This document shows, piece after piece, positions 37,135-47,017 of a stretch of 64,000 nt of DNA. Source of the DNA: Bacteroidales bacterium (GTDB lineage Bacteria; Bacteroidota; Bacteroidia; Bacteroidales; WCHB1-69); assembly GCA_024686335.1 (NCBI GenBank), contig JAILCI010000025.1:31463-95462 (forward strand). The letters run 5' to 3'. A program made the translations under genes and the position numbers. The notes below the pieces were generated by a model. It saw only the letters and a list, made by a program, of their open reading frames with translations, was not told where the DNA came from and made no database searches. The stretch's first letter is position 1. The number at the start of each line of letters is the position of its first letter.

Positions 37135-39957
37135 TTAACGAACTATGGTCAGTGAACCATTATAGTTAACAGTCTTGGCTTTACCCTTGTAATAGAAGCT
37201 AAAATAATAGACACCATCGCTCAAATTGGCACCGTCAAACATCTGCTGCCCGAGTTCCACCTGACCGTCACGTGCGTATGTGTCGTAGTTCTCAGCAGCA
37301 TAAACCCTCTTGCCCCAGCGGTCGTAGATGTAAAGTTTATTAGTGCGATATTCGTCAGGATCCTCAAAGTTGATGTCGGTATTAAGATTGCCTATAGCAA
37401 ACACATCATTAATGCCATCCCCATTCGGCGTTATGACATTCGGAAAGACAAGGTCCTGCTCAATGACAACCGTGTGTGCTATTTCACTATTACAACCACT
37501 CTCGGTCACGACATGAAATGAGACATCATAATCGCCCCACTGGGAGAAGACGTGCGTGGGCGAGATTGTGCTGGAATCTGTCTCTCCATCCGCAAAATCC
37601 CAATAAAAATGATTTCCTTCTGCTGTCAAGATGGACTCGTCTGTGTAATTTGTAAATACCACTTGGCCGTTAGTCTCGGCCATCATGGAGATTTCTGGAG
37701 TGGCTGCGAATTCCGCAATGGGCTGCGCATTGACGCGGATATAGTCCCATCGGATGATAGAGTCCACACATCCATCCTGGGTTGTAACTTTAAGATACAG
37801 AGTATAGTGACCAGGCTCCTCAATCTCAAAGGTCGGCTCGTAATAGTGGGAAGTCTGAACAGCATTGCCATTGGCATCCAGCACCATCCACTGATAGTCA
37901 GCATTTTGCGGTGTCGAGTGATTGGTCATGTGAATAGTCAGAGGCGCACAGCCCTCAACCGCCGTATTCTCATATTCGACGGTAGGACTTTCAAAAACGC
38001 CCACATGGATAGAGTCAACACCTGTACAAACCAGCACACCAGTAGTGTCATAGAATGTTGACGTCACAGTCACTGAATAGTCTCCGTCTGTCAAAACCGA
38101 AATAGTCTCCGTTTCATCTCCAGTGCTCCAATGGTAAGCAGTGTTAGTATCGGCAGCATTCATCGATGGCTCCAACTGAACAATATCTCCGTGACAGAGG
38201 CTAATATCCTGTCCGATGTCAGGATTTGGCGATGGATATACCTCCAACGGAATAATGGTGTCATAGATACAGCCATATTCGTCAATGACACGGTAGGTAT
38301 ACATCAGTGTACCGGAGGTGTCTGGGTTGACGTCGTTTCCATTCGCGCCCGGACCGATAACGTAAGTGGTATCCACCTGTACATCATAAGACCAGTTCTG
38401 CGGTAACAGGGAGGGATCCAAGGCCATCTCCCACTCTACTATGTAACCGTTGTCATTGGTCCACAAGTCCTGCACCTGAATATACCAGGCACCGTTAAGT
38501 GGGCAGCCCACCATTCCGGCAAATGACTGATTGGGATGATACACTTGGGTCATGTTGGCCACATCGGTGGAATCAATCTTATAGGACGTATTTCCGTCAT
38601 CCCAATAGGGATTAGGAGTGCTATGTACGTTGCCAGGCTCATAACAGTAACTGTTAGGAGTATTGGCGTACTGATAACCCAAAGTGGTATTGTTAGACCA
38701 AACATAATTCCACGGGATTCCCATCGGATTCTGGCTTGCATTACACGTTGCAACCTCTTGTTGACGATTTGCAACGCCTAAATTGGTTCTGAAATAGTGA
38801 GTAATGCCACCCCAGCCATCATTCTGATAGTCCGGCACAATGCGGCACACACTGCCATTCGGACAGACGAAGGTAATGCGGATATCCTCGATGGCCGAGT
38901 GCTCCATCTTGATGCGGACATACAGGATGTCGTTGGGACTGGTGATGGTGGCATTGGGCGCAAAGGAGGTAAAGTTCACATAGGAACGATAGTAGTAGCC
39001 ATACGGGGGACAGCTCACGCCGTCGGGCAGGAAGACCGTGTCGGAGACGCCCAGCGAGGTGATCTGCTCGCTACCAACCACGTTCAACTGAACATTTGAC
39101 ACCTGGTCGTAACCACAGCTCAACAATTGCCCGTCACTGGAACAAAACGGATATGGGGAGACAACCTCCGCAATTGGATTTTGAGAGGTTCTCACACGAA
39201 ATGCAACAGGGATGAGCGAGACGCACTGTGCCTGGTCCTCGGCAGTCACGGAGAGATCGTATCCACGACCAGGAGTGAAATAGTAGTCCACCTCGTTCCC
39301 ACCTGTCGAATCCAAAGTTTCCAGACCGAAATCCCAGTGGAATGTAGTCGTTGCATCATTCTGATTATAGCTGTAATTGTTGTCTGGATATATACCTTTT
39401 ACAGCCAAATGGACAGTATCATAAGGGCAGACATCTAAATAGTAATAACCGTCCGTATCTATAGCGGGGATTTGTGAACAAAGGGCACTATCCAACTCCA
39501 GATATATACGCTGGCAAGGAGCCACACATGAGGCAAAGATAGTGAAACCGCCGCCCTCAGCCGTAGCATCAGACTTGAAACAGACCGTCACGGCACCCGT
39601 TGTGTTCTGAATGGTAGCCGCATAACGAAACGTTCCAGTAGGATCATAATTATTGTTATTGATCTTGTGTAAAACAGGAGAATAAATGTCAATACCGTCA
39701 TAGAAGATCAGAGTATCTGTAGAATCGATATCGAGCGTCTGGATCTCCACCATCACACTAGCGTTGGAAGGATCGTTTGAGTAAATGGTTAGCGTTTGAA
39801 AGGCGTTGGGAGAATAATCACCACTGGTGCCGCCATCGTCATGAATCAAAAAAGAGCAATTGGTGATTACAGACTGACTACCCATCAAAACCTCGCTCTG
39901 CGCCCACATGATAGAGGCGCTAAGCATAACCGATAGAAATAGTATAATCTTTCTCAT
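37135..39957 (-). CDS. T9SS type B cargo: CUB, PKD and P-domain surface protein (paralogue 1)
   Basis: About 940 aa from MRKIILFLSVMLSASIMWAQ, a typical signal peptide; an ATG 17 codons upstream adds a non-signal segment and is not preferred. In order: an N-terminal CUB-like domain (IHDDGGTSGDYSP, IFYDGIDIYSPVL), a PKD-like domain, a proprotein-convertase P-domain-like jelly roll (IRITFVCPNG, then VGCPLNGAWYIQVQDLWTND), Ig/PKD repeats (STGDETETISVLTDGDYSV, FYWDFADGETDSS). The type B tail runs from NVITPNGDGINDVF to NYNGSLTIVR. Type B tails direct T9SS export. Cysteine-rich binding modules and no visible catalytic site suggest an adhesive or structural surface protein. The next upstream gene has the same architecture. 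Confidence 0.88.
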   Translation of the reverse strand: MRKIILFLSVMLSASIMWAQSEVLMGSQSVITNCSFLIHDDGGTSGDYSPNAFQTLTIYSNDPSNASVMVEIQTLDIDSTDTLIFYDGIDIYSPVLHKINNNNYDPTGTFRYAATIQNTTGAVTVCFKSDATAEGGGFTIFASCVAPCQRIYLELDSALCSQIPAIDTDGYYYLDVCPYDTVHLAVKGIYPDNNYSYNQNDATTTFHWDFGLETLDSTGGNEVDYYFTPGRGYDLSVTAEDQAQCVSLIPVAFRVRTSQNPIAEVVSPYPFCSSDGQLLSCGYDQVSNVQLNVVGSEQITSLGVSDTVFLPDGVSCPPYGYYYRSYVNFTSFAPNATITSPNDILYVRIKMEHSAIEDIRITFVCPNGSVCRIVPDYQNDGWGGITHYFRTNLGVANRQQEVATCNASQNPMGIPWNYVWSNNTTLGYQYANTPNSYCYEPGNVHSTPNPYWDDGNTSYKIDSTDVANMTQVYHPNQSFAGMVGCPLNGAWYIQVQDLWTNDNGYIVEWEMALDPSLLPQNWSYDVQVDTTYVIGPGANGNDVNPDTSGTLMYTYRVIDEYGCIYDTIIPLEVYPSPNPDIGQDISLCHGDIVQLEPSMNAADTNTAYHWSTGDETETISVLTDGDYSVTVTSTFYDTTGVLVCTGVDSIHVGVFESPTVEYENTAVEGCAPLTIHMTNHSTPQNADYQWMVLDANGNAVQTSHYYEPTFEIEEPGHYTLYLKVTTQDGCVDSIIRWDYIRVNAQPIAEFAATPEISMMAETNGQVVFTNYTDESILTAEGNHFYWDFADGETDSSTISPTHVFSQWGDYDVSFHVVTESGCNSEIAHTVVIEQDLVFPNVITPNGDGINDVFAIGNLNTDINFEDPDEYRTNKLYIYDRWGKRVYAAENYDTYARDGQVELGQQMFDGANLSDGVYYFSFYYKGKAKTVNYNGSLTIVR

Positions 39958-40005
39958 GACTACAAAAAAATCATGGCAAATTAAAAAAAATATGTATATC
40001 AAAAA

Positions 40006-40035
40006 CAAAAAAAAACACCAGTAGGAACTGGTGTT
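40006..40035 (-). terminator. Terminator between the two type B paralogues
   Basis: A perfect 9-bp stem AACACCAGT/ACTGGTGTT with a four-base loop and an A-rich tract that reads as T on the minus strand. The paralogues are therefore probably separate transcripts. Confidence 0.82.
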
Positions 40036-40059
40036 AATTTTTTAGGTGTTTTTGCTAAA

Positions 40060-42930
40060 TTATCTTACGATGGTAAGAGAGCCATTGTAGTTGACGGTCT
40101 TGGCTTTGCCCTTGTAGTAGAAGCTGAAATAATAGACACCGTCACTCAGGTTTGCACCGTCAAAGACCTGTTGACCAATTTCAACCTGGCCATCGCGGGC
40201 GTAGGTGTCATAGTTCTTGGCAGAGTAAACCTTCTTGCCCCAGCGGTCGTAGATATAGAGCTTGTTGGTACGATACTCATCAGGATCTTCCAGGTTGATG
40301 TTCGTGTTGAGGTTGCTAATAGCGAAGACATCATTAATACCATCGCCATTTGGCGTGATAACATTCGGGAAGATGAGGTCTTGCTCCACAACCACGGTGT
40401 GGGTGATCTCACTAGCACAACCAGCCTCAGTCTCAATATGGAGGGTCACATTATAATCACCCCACTGGGAAAAGACGTGAGTCGGAGCGATGCTAGAAGA
40501 ATCTATTTCACCATCATCGAAGTCCCAATAGAATGAAGAACCTTCTTGAGTCATAACTGTCTCATCAGAGTAGTTGGTGAAGACCACCTGGCCATCGTTT
40601 TCAGACATGAGGGAAATCTCAGGTGTAGCAGCGAACTCGGCAATTGGTTGAGCATTGACACGGATATAGTTCCAACGAATCAGGGAGTCAACGCAACCAT
40701 CTTGAGTTGTAACTTTCAAGAAGAGAGTATAGTTACCTGGCTCTTCTATTTCGAAGGTAGGACTTATCTGATGAGAACTCATAGCGAGTGCACCATTCTC
40801 GTAAAGTACCATCCACTCAAAGTCGGCATTCGTTGGCGTAGATTGGTTATCAATATGGATAGTCAACGGGGCGCACCCCTCCACCTCCGAGTGGTTATAA
40901 TTTATCTGTGGACTCTCATAGACCCCTATATTCACCGTATCATTTCCTGTGCAGTAAAGAGTGGTTCCTGGGTTTGAGTAGTCTGATGTAACATTCAAAA
41001 CATACTGTCCATCAGTCAGAACATTTATTGTTTGGGTATTATCACCTGTATTCCACTGATAGGAAGCGTTAGGATCGTCATAATGAGCATCCAAGGTGAT
41101 CATATCACCATGGCAAATCATGAGATCTTCGCCAAGGTCAGGCATGGGAGACTGGTGCACTTCCAGTGGCATGACGGTATCATATATACAGCCAGCGTCG
41201 TCGACAACATAAAGAGTATAGTCAAGGATACCGGCAGTATCGGGCACAATTTCCGTACCGTTTGCACCGGGGCCGTAGAGATAGGTCGTATCAACTACAA
41301 TCTGGTATGACCAGTCAGCGGGCATCAGGGAAGGATCCAGCGCGATCTCCCAACCACACACATAGCCATTATCAATACTAAATGCATCTACCACTTGGAT
41401 ACTCCATGTGCCGTTCATAGGGCAGCCTATCAAATTGCTGAACGAGCCATCGGGGTGATATACATTGGTCATGGCGACAGTATTGGTAGAGTCAACGATA
41501 GTGCTGACATTTTGTCCTCCATTATAGTATGGGTTGAAAATGCTAAGGTTATTGCAACTTTCATACACATGCCCAGCGCCACACGCATACTGGTAGCCTT
41601 GGTTGGTTGCGTTAGACCAGCAGTAGTTCCAACATTCGCCCATAGGGCTCTGGTTCGGGTCGCACTTGTTGCTGCCATCTGGTTCGTAGCACAAGCCTAA
41701 ATATTGATTGCCAGCGCCAGCGCTGCCCTGCCAACCGATTTCCGAGGCGGGAACGATACTGGAACATCCGGATGAACCTCCACTGGCCTTTCTCATGAGG
41801 GAGACGAACTGTCCGTTGGGGCAGGTCAATTTAATCCAGATATCGCCAAGATAGGAGTGCTCAATAGAGAGACGGACATAGAGAATATCGTTGGCACTTT
41901 GGATCGTAGCGGACGGGGAAAAAGCTGTAAAGGTCACCGGTGAGGTATAGGAACAGCCAGCACCGCAATCCTGGCCATCAGGCAGGAAGATCGTATCTGA
42001 CACCGCCAAGGTTGTGGCCTGCATACTCTGCACGGTATCCAGCTGAAGATTTGACACCTGGTTATAACCGGCAATCAGGTTCAGCGAGTCGCCGGTACAG
42101 GCTGGAGGGAGTGGCACCAAAGCAGATATGGGGTTGGAAGAGGTTCGCACCCTGAAGACTTGGGGAATGAAAGAGGTACATCCCGTACTGTCCTCTATCA
42201 TCAAAGAGACATCGTAGCCTCTGCCCTCGTCAAAGACATAGTCAAGGGTGGTATATCCCACACTGTCAATTTCTCCCACTCCTAAATCCCAGTGAAAGAT
42301 AGAGGTCTGGTCGTTTTGATTATAGCTGAAGTTATTGTCGGGATACTCACCGTATGCCACCAAGTGGATATTCTCGCCTGGACAAACAGACACATAGTAG
42401 TATCCATCATCCTCCAGCTTCGGATATTTGTTGGACAGAAGCGTGTCAAACATGACGTTGATACGCTGGCAGGGGGCCTCGCACAGGCTCAGCATAGCCC
42501 AGCCATCGCCGCCACCGGTAGCATCTGACTTGAAACGCAGCGTCAAGGCACCGGTTTGGTTGGCGATGGTCGCACCATACTTCAGTGTGGGGGAGCTCAC
42601 CTGGGCCACTAAGGAGTCGTTGAGTTTGGCCAGCAACAGTGAATCGGCAACGACGGGTCCGTCGTAAATATAGAACGTGTCGGACGGATGCACATTGAAA
42701 CCGTTGAGCTGGATCTCCACTGCAACGGCCGCATGGGAGGGATCGTTGGAGTAGATAGTCACGAAATAATCCTGATTGGCACTATAGTTTCCGTTCAACC
42801 CACCGTCATCGTAGATGGTAAGGGCGCAACCCGTATATGTGGTCACAGTGCCTTGCCCCATCGTGACCACCTGAGCAAATGTGGCCATCACAGAGGAAAG
42901 CAGGATAAAAAGGGTGAATAATTTTTTCAT
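40060..42930 (-). CDS. T9SS type B cargo: CUB, PKD and P-domain surface protein (paralogue 2)
   Basis: A 956-aa protein with signal peptide MKKLFTLFILLSSVMATFA-Q and the same order of parts as its neighbour: CUB-like (IYDDGGLNGNYSA, FYIYDGPVVADSLL), PKD-like (FHWDLGVGEIDS), P-domain-like (IWIKLTCPNGQFVSL, IGCPMNGTWSIQVVDAFS), Ig/PKD repeats, and a type B T9SS tail from NVITPNGDGINDVF. The middle region has a Cys-rich insertion (GSSGCSSIVPASEIGWQGSA) absent from the other copy. The C-terminal ~300 residues are the most alike, yet the DNA differs at many third codon positions, so this duplication is older than that of the giant genes. Confidence 0.88.
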   Translation of the reverse strand: MKKLFTLFILLSSVMATFAQVVTMGQGTVTTYTGCALTIYDDGGLNGNYSANQDYFVTIYSNDPSHAAVAVEIQLNGFNVHPSDTFYIYDGPVVADSLLLAKLNDSLVAQVSSPTLKYGATIANQTGALTLRFKSDATGGGDGWAMLSLCEAPCQRINVMFDTLLSNKYPKLEDDGYYYVSVCPGENIHLVAYGEYPDNNFSYNQNDQTSIFHWDLGVGEIDSVGYTTLDYVFDEGRGYDVSLMIEDSTGCTSFIPQVFRVRTSSNPISALVPLPPACTGDSLNLIAGYNQVSNLQLDTVQSMQATTLAVSDTIFLPDGQDCGAGCSYTSPVTFTAFSPSATIQSANDILYVRLSIEHSYLGDIWIKLTCPNGQFVSLMRKASGGSSGCSSIVPASEIGWQGSAGAGNQYLGLCYEPDGSNKCDPNQSPMGECWNYCWSNATNQGYQYACGAGHVYESCNNLSIFNPYYNGGQNVSTIVDSTNTVAMTNVYHPDGSFSNLIGCPMNGTWSIQVVDAFSIDNGYVCGWEIALDPSLMPADWSYQIVVDTTYLYGPGANGTEIVPDTAGILDYTLYVVDDAGCIYDTVMPLEVHQSPMPDLGEDLMICHGDMITLDAHYDDPNASYQWNTGDNTQTINVLTDGQYVLNVTSDYSNPGTTLYCTGNDTVNIGVYESPQINYNHSEVEGCAPLTIHIDNQSTPTNADFEWMVLYENGALAMSSHQISPTFEIEEPGNYTLFLKVTTQDGCVDSLIRWNYIRVNAQPIAEFAATPEISLMSENDGQVVFTNYSDETVMTQEGSSFYWDFDDGEIDSSSIAPTHVFSQWGDYNVTLHIETEAGCASEITHTVVVEQDLIFPNVITPNGDGINDVFAISNLNTNINLEDPDEYRTNKLYIYDRWGKKVYSAKNYDTYARDGQVEIGQQVFDGANLSDGVYYFSFYYKGKAKTVNYNGSLTIVR

Positions 42931-42970
42931 ATTGGGTATAATGGATTATATGGTTTTAACTCTTTAAAAA

Positions 42971-43423
42971 TCAATATGCATACTGTTCCAAATTAGCTTG
43001 GAGCACTTCCTCATAACGTTTCTTCGGCGGTACGATGATGTAGTAGCCTTTCGTGCGCAACGGATAGACCGTATGGCGATAGGGATCCTGCTGAAAATCG
43101 TACAGATTCGGATTGATGAAACCCGTACGGATAATCTCCTCTTCGTTGGTCACCACGCCCGGATGCGCATATTTGTCGGGAGACTGCATCTCTATGTGGT
43201 TGTCACCCGGCAACTTGCCTGCGACAACCGCATAGTTTGTCATGTAAAAATTCATCGTGAAAAGCTTGGCGAAATCGTTCGCATACCACTGGTCGATTTG
43301 AGCCTGCGTATAGGTTTCCAGCATGTGCGGATTTATTTGAAAATCAGACTTCTGCATTCTCGCTTGACTGAAACCAGCCATACAGAGACACACCATGCAA
43401 ATCAAAACAAAAACTTTTTTCAT
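42971..43423 (-). CDS. Small secreted protein of unknown function
   Basis: A 150-aa protein with a signal peptide (MKKVFVLICMVCLCMAGFS-Q) and a compact, polar mature part rich in Tyr, Asn and Pro (ETYTQAQIDQWYANDFAKLF, YIIVPPKKRYEEVLQANLEQ). I recognise no family. It is 40 bases upstream of the second type B paralogue, in the same direction, with no terminator between, so it may be cotranscribed and exported with it. Confidence 0.72.
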   Translation of the reverse strand: MKKVFVLICMVCLCMAGFSQARMQKSDFQINPHMLETYTQAQIDQWYANDFAKLFTMNFYMTNYAVVAGKLPGDNHIEMQSPDKYAHPGVVTNEEEIIRTGFINPNLYDFQQDPYRHTVYPLRTKGYYIIVPPKKRYEEVLQANLEQYAY

Positions 43424-43445
43424 ATTACAATATTTTTAGAAAGTG

Positions 43446-43453
43446 CAAAAATA
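43446..43453 (-). promoter_or_regulatory. -7 element for the small secreted protein
   Basis: TATTTTTG on the minus strand, 22 bases upstream of the start. It may serve both this gene and the type B gene behind it. Confidence 0.5.
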
Positions 43454-43556
43454 ATCTTTTCGGTGAAAAATCCAACAACCTTTTTGGATTAATTTCAACA
43501 CTCTTATAGACGAAGAAATTTCGGGGAATATTTCAGTGGAGGAGAAAAAAAATGAA

Positions 43557-43648
43557 GTTATCAGTTTTCAGTTATCAGTTTTCAGTTAGCGGTCAACCTT
43601 ATTCAGGCATTGACAAACTGTAAACTGTCAACTGTCAACTATCAACTC
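43557..43648. repeat. Low-complexity AGTTATCAGTTTTC / AACTGTC tract overlapping recQ end
   Basis: Tandem, slightly degenerate units run from intergenic DNA into the last codons of recQ, so the recQ stop and its final residues (VDS) are encoded by the tract. Confidence 0.6.
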
Positions 43649-45536
43649 CCAAAAACTCCCCCTCTTCCATCATCCGCCGCATCACTTCAACCATCTCCTC
43701 TTCAGAATAGCGAGAGGCAAGTTTGTCAAGGATATCGCGCAGGGTCAGATTCTGTCGGTATAGTTCCAAAATCTCATTTCGCATCGTCTCTTTTTGATCT
43801 TGTTTGGAACGTTTACGATGGGTGATACAGACATCGCAGGAGCCGCATGGGGTGCTCTTAGTCTCTCCGAAATAACTGAGCAGCAATTGACTACGACAAA
43901 CATGATCGGTGGTAACATACTGGATGACTGCATCCAGACGTTCCTCGGCGCGATGCTTGCGGTCGTCATAGACCTTGGGGTCAAAATAGAGGTGTTTGGA
44001 ATCAATACGATCTTCCAAGAAAATAATCAAGGGGATCTCGCAATGCGGCTCATAGGAGAGCACTTTCTCGGTTCGCAACTCCTTCAACTGCTCTTCAACC
44101 TGCAGAATCGTCATTCCAGAACGTTGAGCCAGAACCTCTTCCTGTATATTCACAAACTGAGTGAAGACGCCGGCATAGGAGCGTAACAACAACTTGACGA
44201 ATTCCTCTTTTTCGGGATGGAATTTGTAATAATGCATCAGTTCGTCCCCATTCATTCTAAAGTGGATCTGAGAATTCTCACGCAAATGTTCGGAAACAAC
44301 TACGGCTCCTGTCTTTTCCAAGAGTTTGACAGCATTATAATACTGATTGATATCCATTTTCAGTTCTCGGGCATTCTTGAGAAGAGAAAATGGAAAGGTC
44401 AGGTTCTTGCCTTCGCCCATAGGAATCTGGTAATGCAGACAGAGGTGCTCATAGACCTCCCGTACTTTCTCAATGGGCGGGAATGAGAGCGTGAAGTTGC
44501 GCTTCAACTGACGGATATCGTACTCATCGTAAAGCAGAATGGCAACTGATGGTTTCAAGTCGCGACCGCCACGTCCTGCCTCCTGAAAGTATGCCTCCAA
44601 TGTGTCAGGGATATCGAGATGGACCACAAAGCGCACATCGGGCTTGTCGATACCCATACCGAAAGCGTTAGTAGCCACGATAACTCGCGTCTTGCCAGTC
44701 ATCCAAGCGTCCTGTTTGCGGTCGCGCTCACGTGCCTCCACACCAGCATGGTAATAGTCTGCGGACACTCCATTTTTGCGGAGAAACTCAGCCACCTCCT
44801 GCGTTTTGCGGCGGTTACGCACATAGACAACTCCCGTGCCGGGATAACGTTGCATAATGCGCAGCATACGCCCATTCTTATCCGACTCTTTCACGACAAA
44901 ATAGGTCAGATTATCGCGCTTAAAGCTCTTCTGAAAGAGGTTCTCCTCCTTAAAGGCGAGTCGTAGCTGGATATCCTTGACCACCTCGGGCGTGGCGGTG
45001 GCGGTCAGGGCCAACACAGGCACTGTCGGAAAAAATTTGCGTATCTCTGCAATCTGAAGATAAGGCGGGCGGAAGTCGTAGCCCCACTGCGAGATGCAGT
45101 GCGCCTCATCAACGGCAATCATGCGGACGGGCATCTTGGGCAGGTTGACCAGAAAGGCCTCCGTGCGCAGTCTTTCCGGAGAAACGTAGAGGAAACGGAA
45201 CTCGTCATCAAAGAGAGCATTGCTCATCACACCCAGAATCTCCTCGCGGCTCATACCGGAATAGATGGCGGCTGCCTTGATACCGTTGGCCTTCAAGTGG
45301 GCCACCTGGTCCTTCATCAGCGAGACCAAGGGAGTGACGACGATGCAGACGCCGCCAAGGGCAAGGGCCGGCACTTGAAAACAGACCGACTTGCCGCCAC
45401 CCGTGGGCAGCAGCGCCAACGTGTCGCGCCCCTCCAAGACAGAGAGGATTATGTCCTCTTGCAGAGGTCGGAATGATGAATATCCCCAATAGCGCTTCAG
45501 GATATCGTGAATCTGTATGCTGCGGTCTGTTTCCAT
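43635..45536 (-). CDS. recQ: RecQ-family ATP-dependent DNA helicase
   Basis: A 633-aa 3'-5' DNA helicase for recombination and repair. Walker A TGGGKS (45-50), DEAH (143-146) with the RecQ aromatic-rich loop AHCISQWGYDFRP after it, and a second RecA fold (FGMGIDKPDVRFVVH, QEAGRGGRD). The zinc site Cys547-x16-Cys564-x2-Cys567-x2-Cys570 is complete. No HRDC domain follows; the C-terminus is a short helical segment, as in the HRDC-less RecQ forms. It diverges from the MATE gene with 63 bases between starts. Confidence 0.95.
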   Translation of the reverse strand: METDRSIQIHDILKRYWGYSSFRPLQEDIILSVLEGRDTLALLPTGGGKSVCFQVPALALGGVCIVVTPLVSLMKDQVAHLKANGIKAAAIYSGMSREEILGVMSNALFDDEFRFLYVSPERLRTEAFLVNLPKMPVRMIAVDEAHCISQWGYDFRPPYLQIAEIRKFFPTVPVLALTATATPEVVKDIQLRLAFKEENLFQKSFKRDNLTYFVVKESDKNGRMLRIMQRYPGTGVVYVRNRRKTQEVAEFLRKNGVSADYYHAGVEARERDRKQDAWMTGKTRVIVATNAFGMGIDKPDVRFVVHLDIPDTLEAYFQEAGRGGRDLKPSVAILLYDEYDIRQLKRNFTLSFPPIEKVREVYEHLCLHYQIPMGEGKNLTFPFSLLKNARELKMDINQYYNAVKLLEKTGAVVVSEHLRENSQIHFRMNGDELMHYYKFHPEKEEFVKLLLRSYAGVFTQFVNIQEEVLAQRSGMTILQVEEQLKELRTEKVLSYEPHCEIPLIIFLEDRIDSKHLYFDPKVYDDRKHRAEERLDAVIQYVTTDHVCRSQLLLSYFGETKSTPCGSCDVCITHRKRSKQDQKETMRNEILELYRQNLTLRDILDKLASRYSEEEMVEVMRRMMEEGEFLGVDS

Positions 45537-45544
45537 CTAGAGTG

Positions 45545-45552
45545 CAAAGATA
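45545..45552 (-). promoter_or_regulatory. -7 element for recQ
   Basis: TATCTTTG on the minus strand only eight bases from the ATG, so the recQ mRNA should be almost or entirely leaderless. Confidence 0.55.
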
Positions 45553-45584
45553 CAAAAAGAAAACAGACAGAGGCTTATTTTTAT

Positions 45585-45592
45585 TATTTTTG
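45585..45592 (+). promoter_or_regulatory. -7 element for the MATE gene
   Basis: TATTTTTG on the plus strand, seven bases before the ATG. With the recQ element on the other strand it forms a compact divergent pair. Confidence 0.5.
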
Positions 45593-45599
45593 CCTCCCT

Positions 45600-47003
45600 A
45601 TGAACAAGCACTCCGATCCATCGTTGATTTCGCTGGAACAGAAACCTATACGGCATCTTTTTCGCGACTATGCGGTACCTGCCATCTTAGCCACGGCGGC
45701 CAGTTCTCTGTACAATATCATCGATCGGATGATCATTGGACAGGGTGTGGGTCCTTTGGCCATCTCGGGTTTGGCTCTAACCTTTCCCGTGATGAACCTG
45801 ACCGTCGCTTTCGGCACACTCATCGGATCGGGCAGCAGCGCCATCGCATCCATCCGCATTGGTGAGCACAACATCAACAAAGCGGAAAGAGTGTTGGGTA
45901 ACAGCCTCATACTCACTATTATAATCAGCATCGTCACTAGTATGCTTTTTCTTGCCTTCCTCGACCCCATCCTGCTGTTCTTCAAAGCCAGTCCCGACAC
46001 CCTACCCTACGCCCGCGACTTCCTGAAGATCATCCTCTATGGCATCCCGATATCAAATCTTTTCTATGGGCTGAACAGCATGATGCGCGCCACCGGGCAT
46101 CCCAAGAAGGCAATGGTTTCCATCCTGCTGACAGTGGTTCTCAATCTGATATTCGCCCTGCTTTTCATCTTCGGTTTCCACTGGGGCATTCGAGGAGCCG
46201 CATGGGCCACCGTCCTAGCACAGGCCGGCGGACTCGTCTGGGTCTTGGCACATTTCCTGAACCCGAAGACAGAAGTCCGGTTCTCTCGCGAGAGCATCTG
46301 CGTCGACTGGAAGATAACCAAAGAGGTCTTCGCCATTGGCCTATCACCCTTTCTCATCCACCTTTGCTCATGTGTCGTTACCATCCTTATCAACATGCAG
46401 CTCAAGAAATATGGTGACATGGACTACACCACCATTATGATTGACGGCAAGAACGTTGCGGGCGGGGATTTAGCCATTGGTGCTTTCGGTATCATCAACA
46501 GCATTGTGGGCTTCATGGTGATGGTCATTTTCGGACTTGCTCATGGTCTGCAACCCATTGCGGGCTACAACTACGGAGCCGGCCGCATCGACAGAGTGCG
46601 TGAGGTCTTGGGAATCTGCATCAAATGGGCCAGCATCGTATCAGTCGTCACCTTCCTGCTCTGCATGATCTTCCCCGAGACTATCACAGGCGTCTTCACC
46701 AACGACCCTCAAACCACCCAGCTTACCGCTCACGGCTTACGTATTTATGTTGCCATGTTCATGGTGACGGGTTTCCAGATTGTTGTGTCAGTGCTTTTCC
46801 AAGCCGTCAACAAAGCGGCAGTCAGCATCCTACTGTCTACCACACGGCAGTTGCTTTTCCTAGTACCCTGTCTGCTTCTGTTACCGACCTTCTTCCACAC
46901 CGACGGTGTCTGGCTCTCCCAAGCCGTCGCCGACCTGCTGGCAGCGTTGGTCACCGGCGGGACACTGGTCTATCATCTGCGGAAAGGAGTGCTGAAGGGG
47001 TGA
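45600..47003 (+). CDS. MATE-family multidrug/metabolite exporter
   Basis: A 467-aa membrane protein with twelve predicted helices in two related halves. The start is taken at MNKHSDPSLISLEQKPIRHL, because an earlier in-frame ATG at 45507 lies inside recQ on the other strand and upstream of the promoter. The pattern AVPAILATAASSLYNIIDRM near the start and NSMMRATGHPKKAM in the first half are standard MATE signatures. Family members export cationic drugs or metabolites in exchange for Na+ or H+; the substrate is unknown. It is convergent with the T9SS gene that follows. Confidence 0.92.
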   Translation: MNKHSDPSLISLEQKPIRHLFRDYAVPAILATAASSLYNIIDRMIIGQGVGPLAISGLALTFPVMNLTVAFGTLIGSGSSAIASIRIGEHNINKAERVLGNSLILTIIISIVTSMLFLAFLDPILLFFKASPDTLPYARDFLKIILYGIPISNLFYGLNSMMRATGHPKKAMVSILLTVVLNLIFALLFIFGFHWGIRGAAWATVLAQAGGLVWVLAHFLNPKTEVRFSRESICVDWKITKEVFAIGLSPFLIHLCSCVVTILINMQLKKYGDMDYTTIMIDGKNVAGGDLAIGAFGIINSIVGFMVMVIFGLAHGLQPIAGYNYGAGRIDRVREVLGICIKWASIVSVVTFLLCMIFPETITGVFTNDPQTTQLTAHGLRIYVAMFMVTGFQIVVSVLFQAVNKAAVSILLSTTRQLLFLVPCLLLLPTFFHTDGVWLSQAVADLLAALVTGGTLVYHLRKGVLKG

Positions 47004-47017
47004 ATGGTTGCTGGTGG

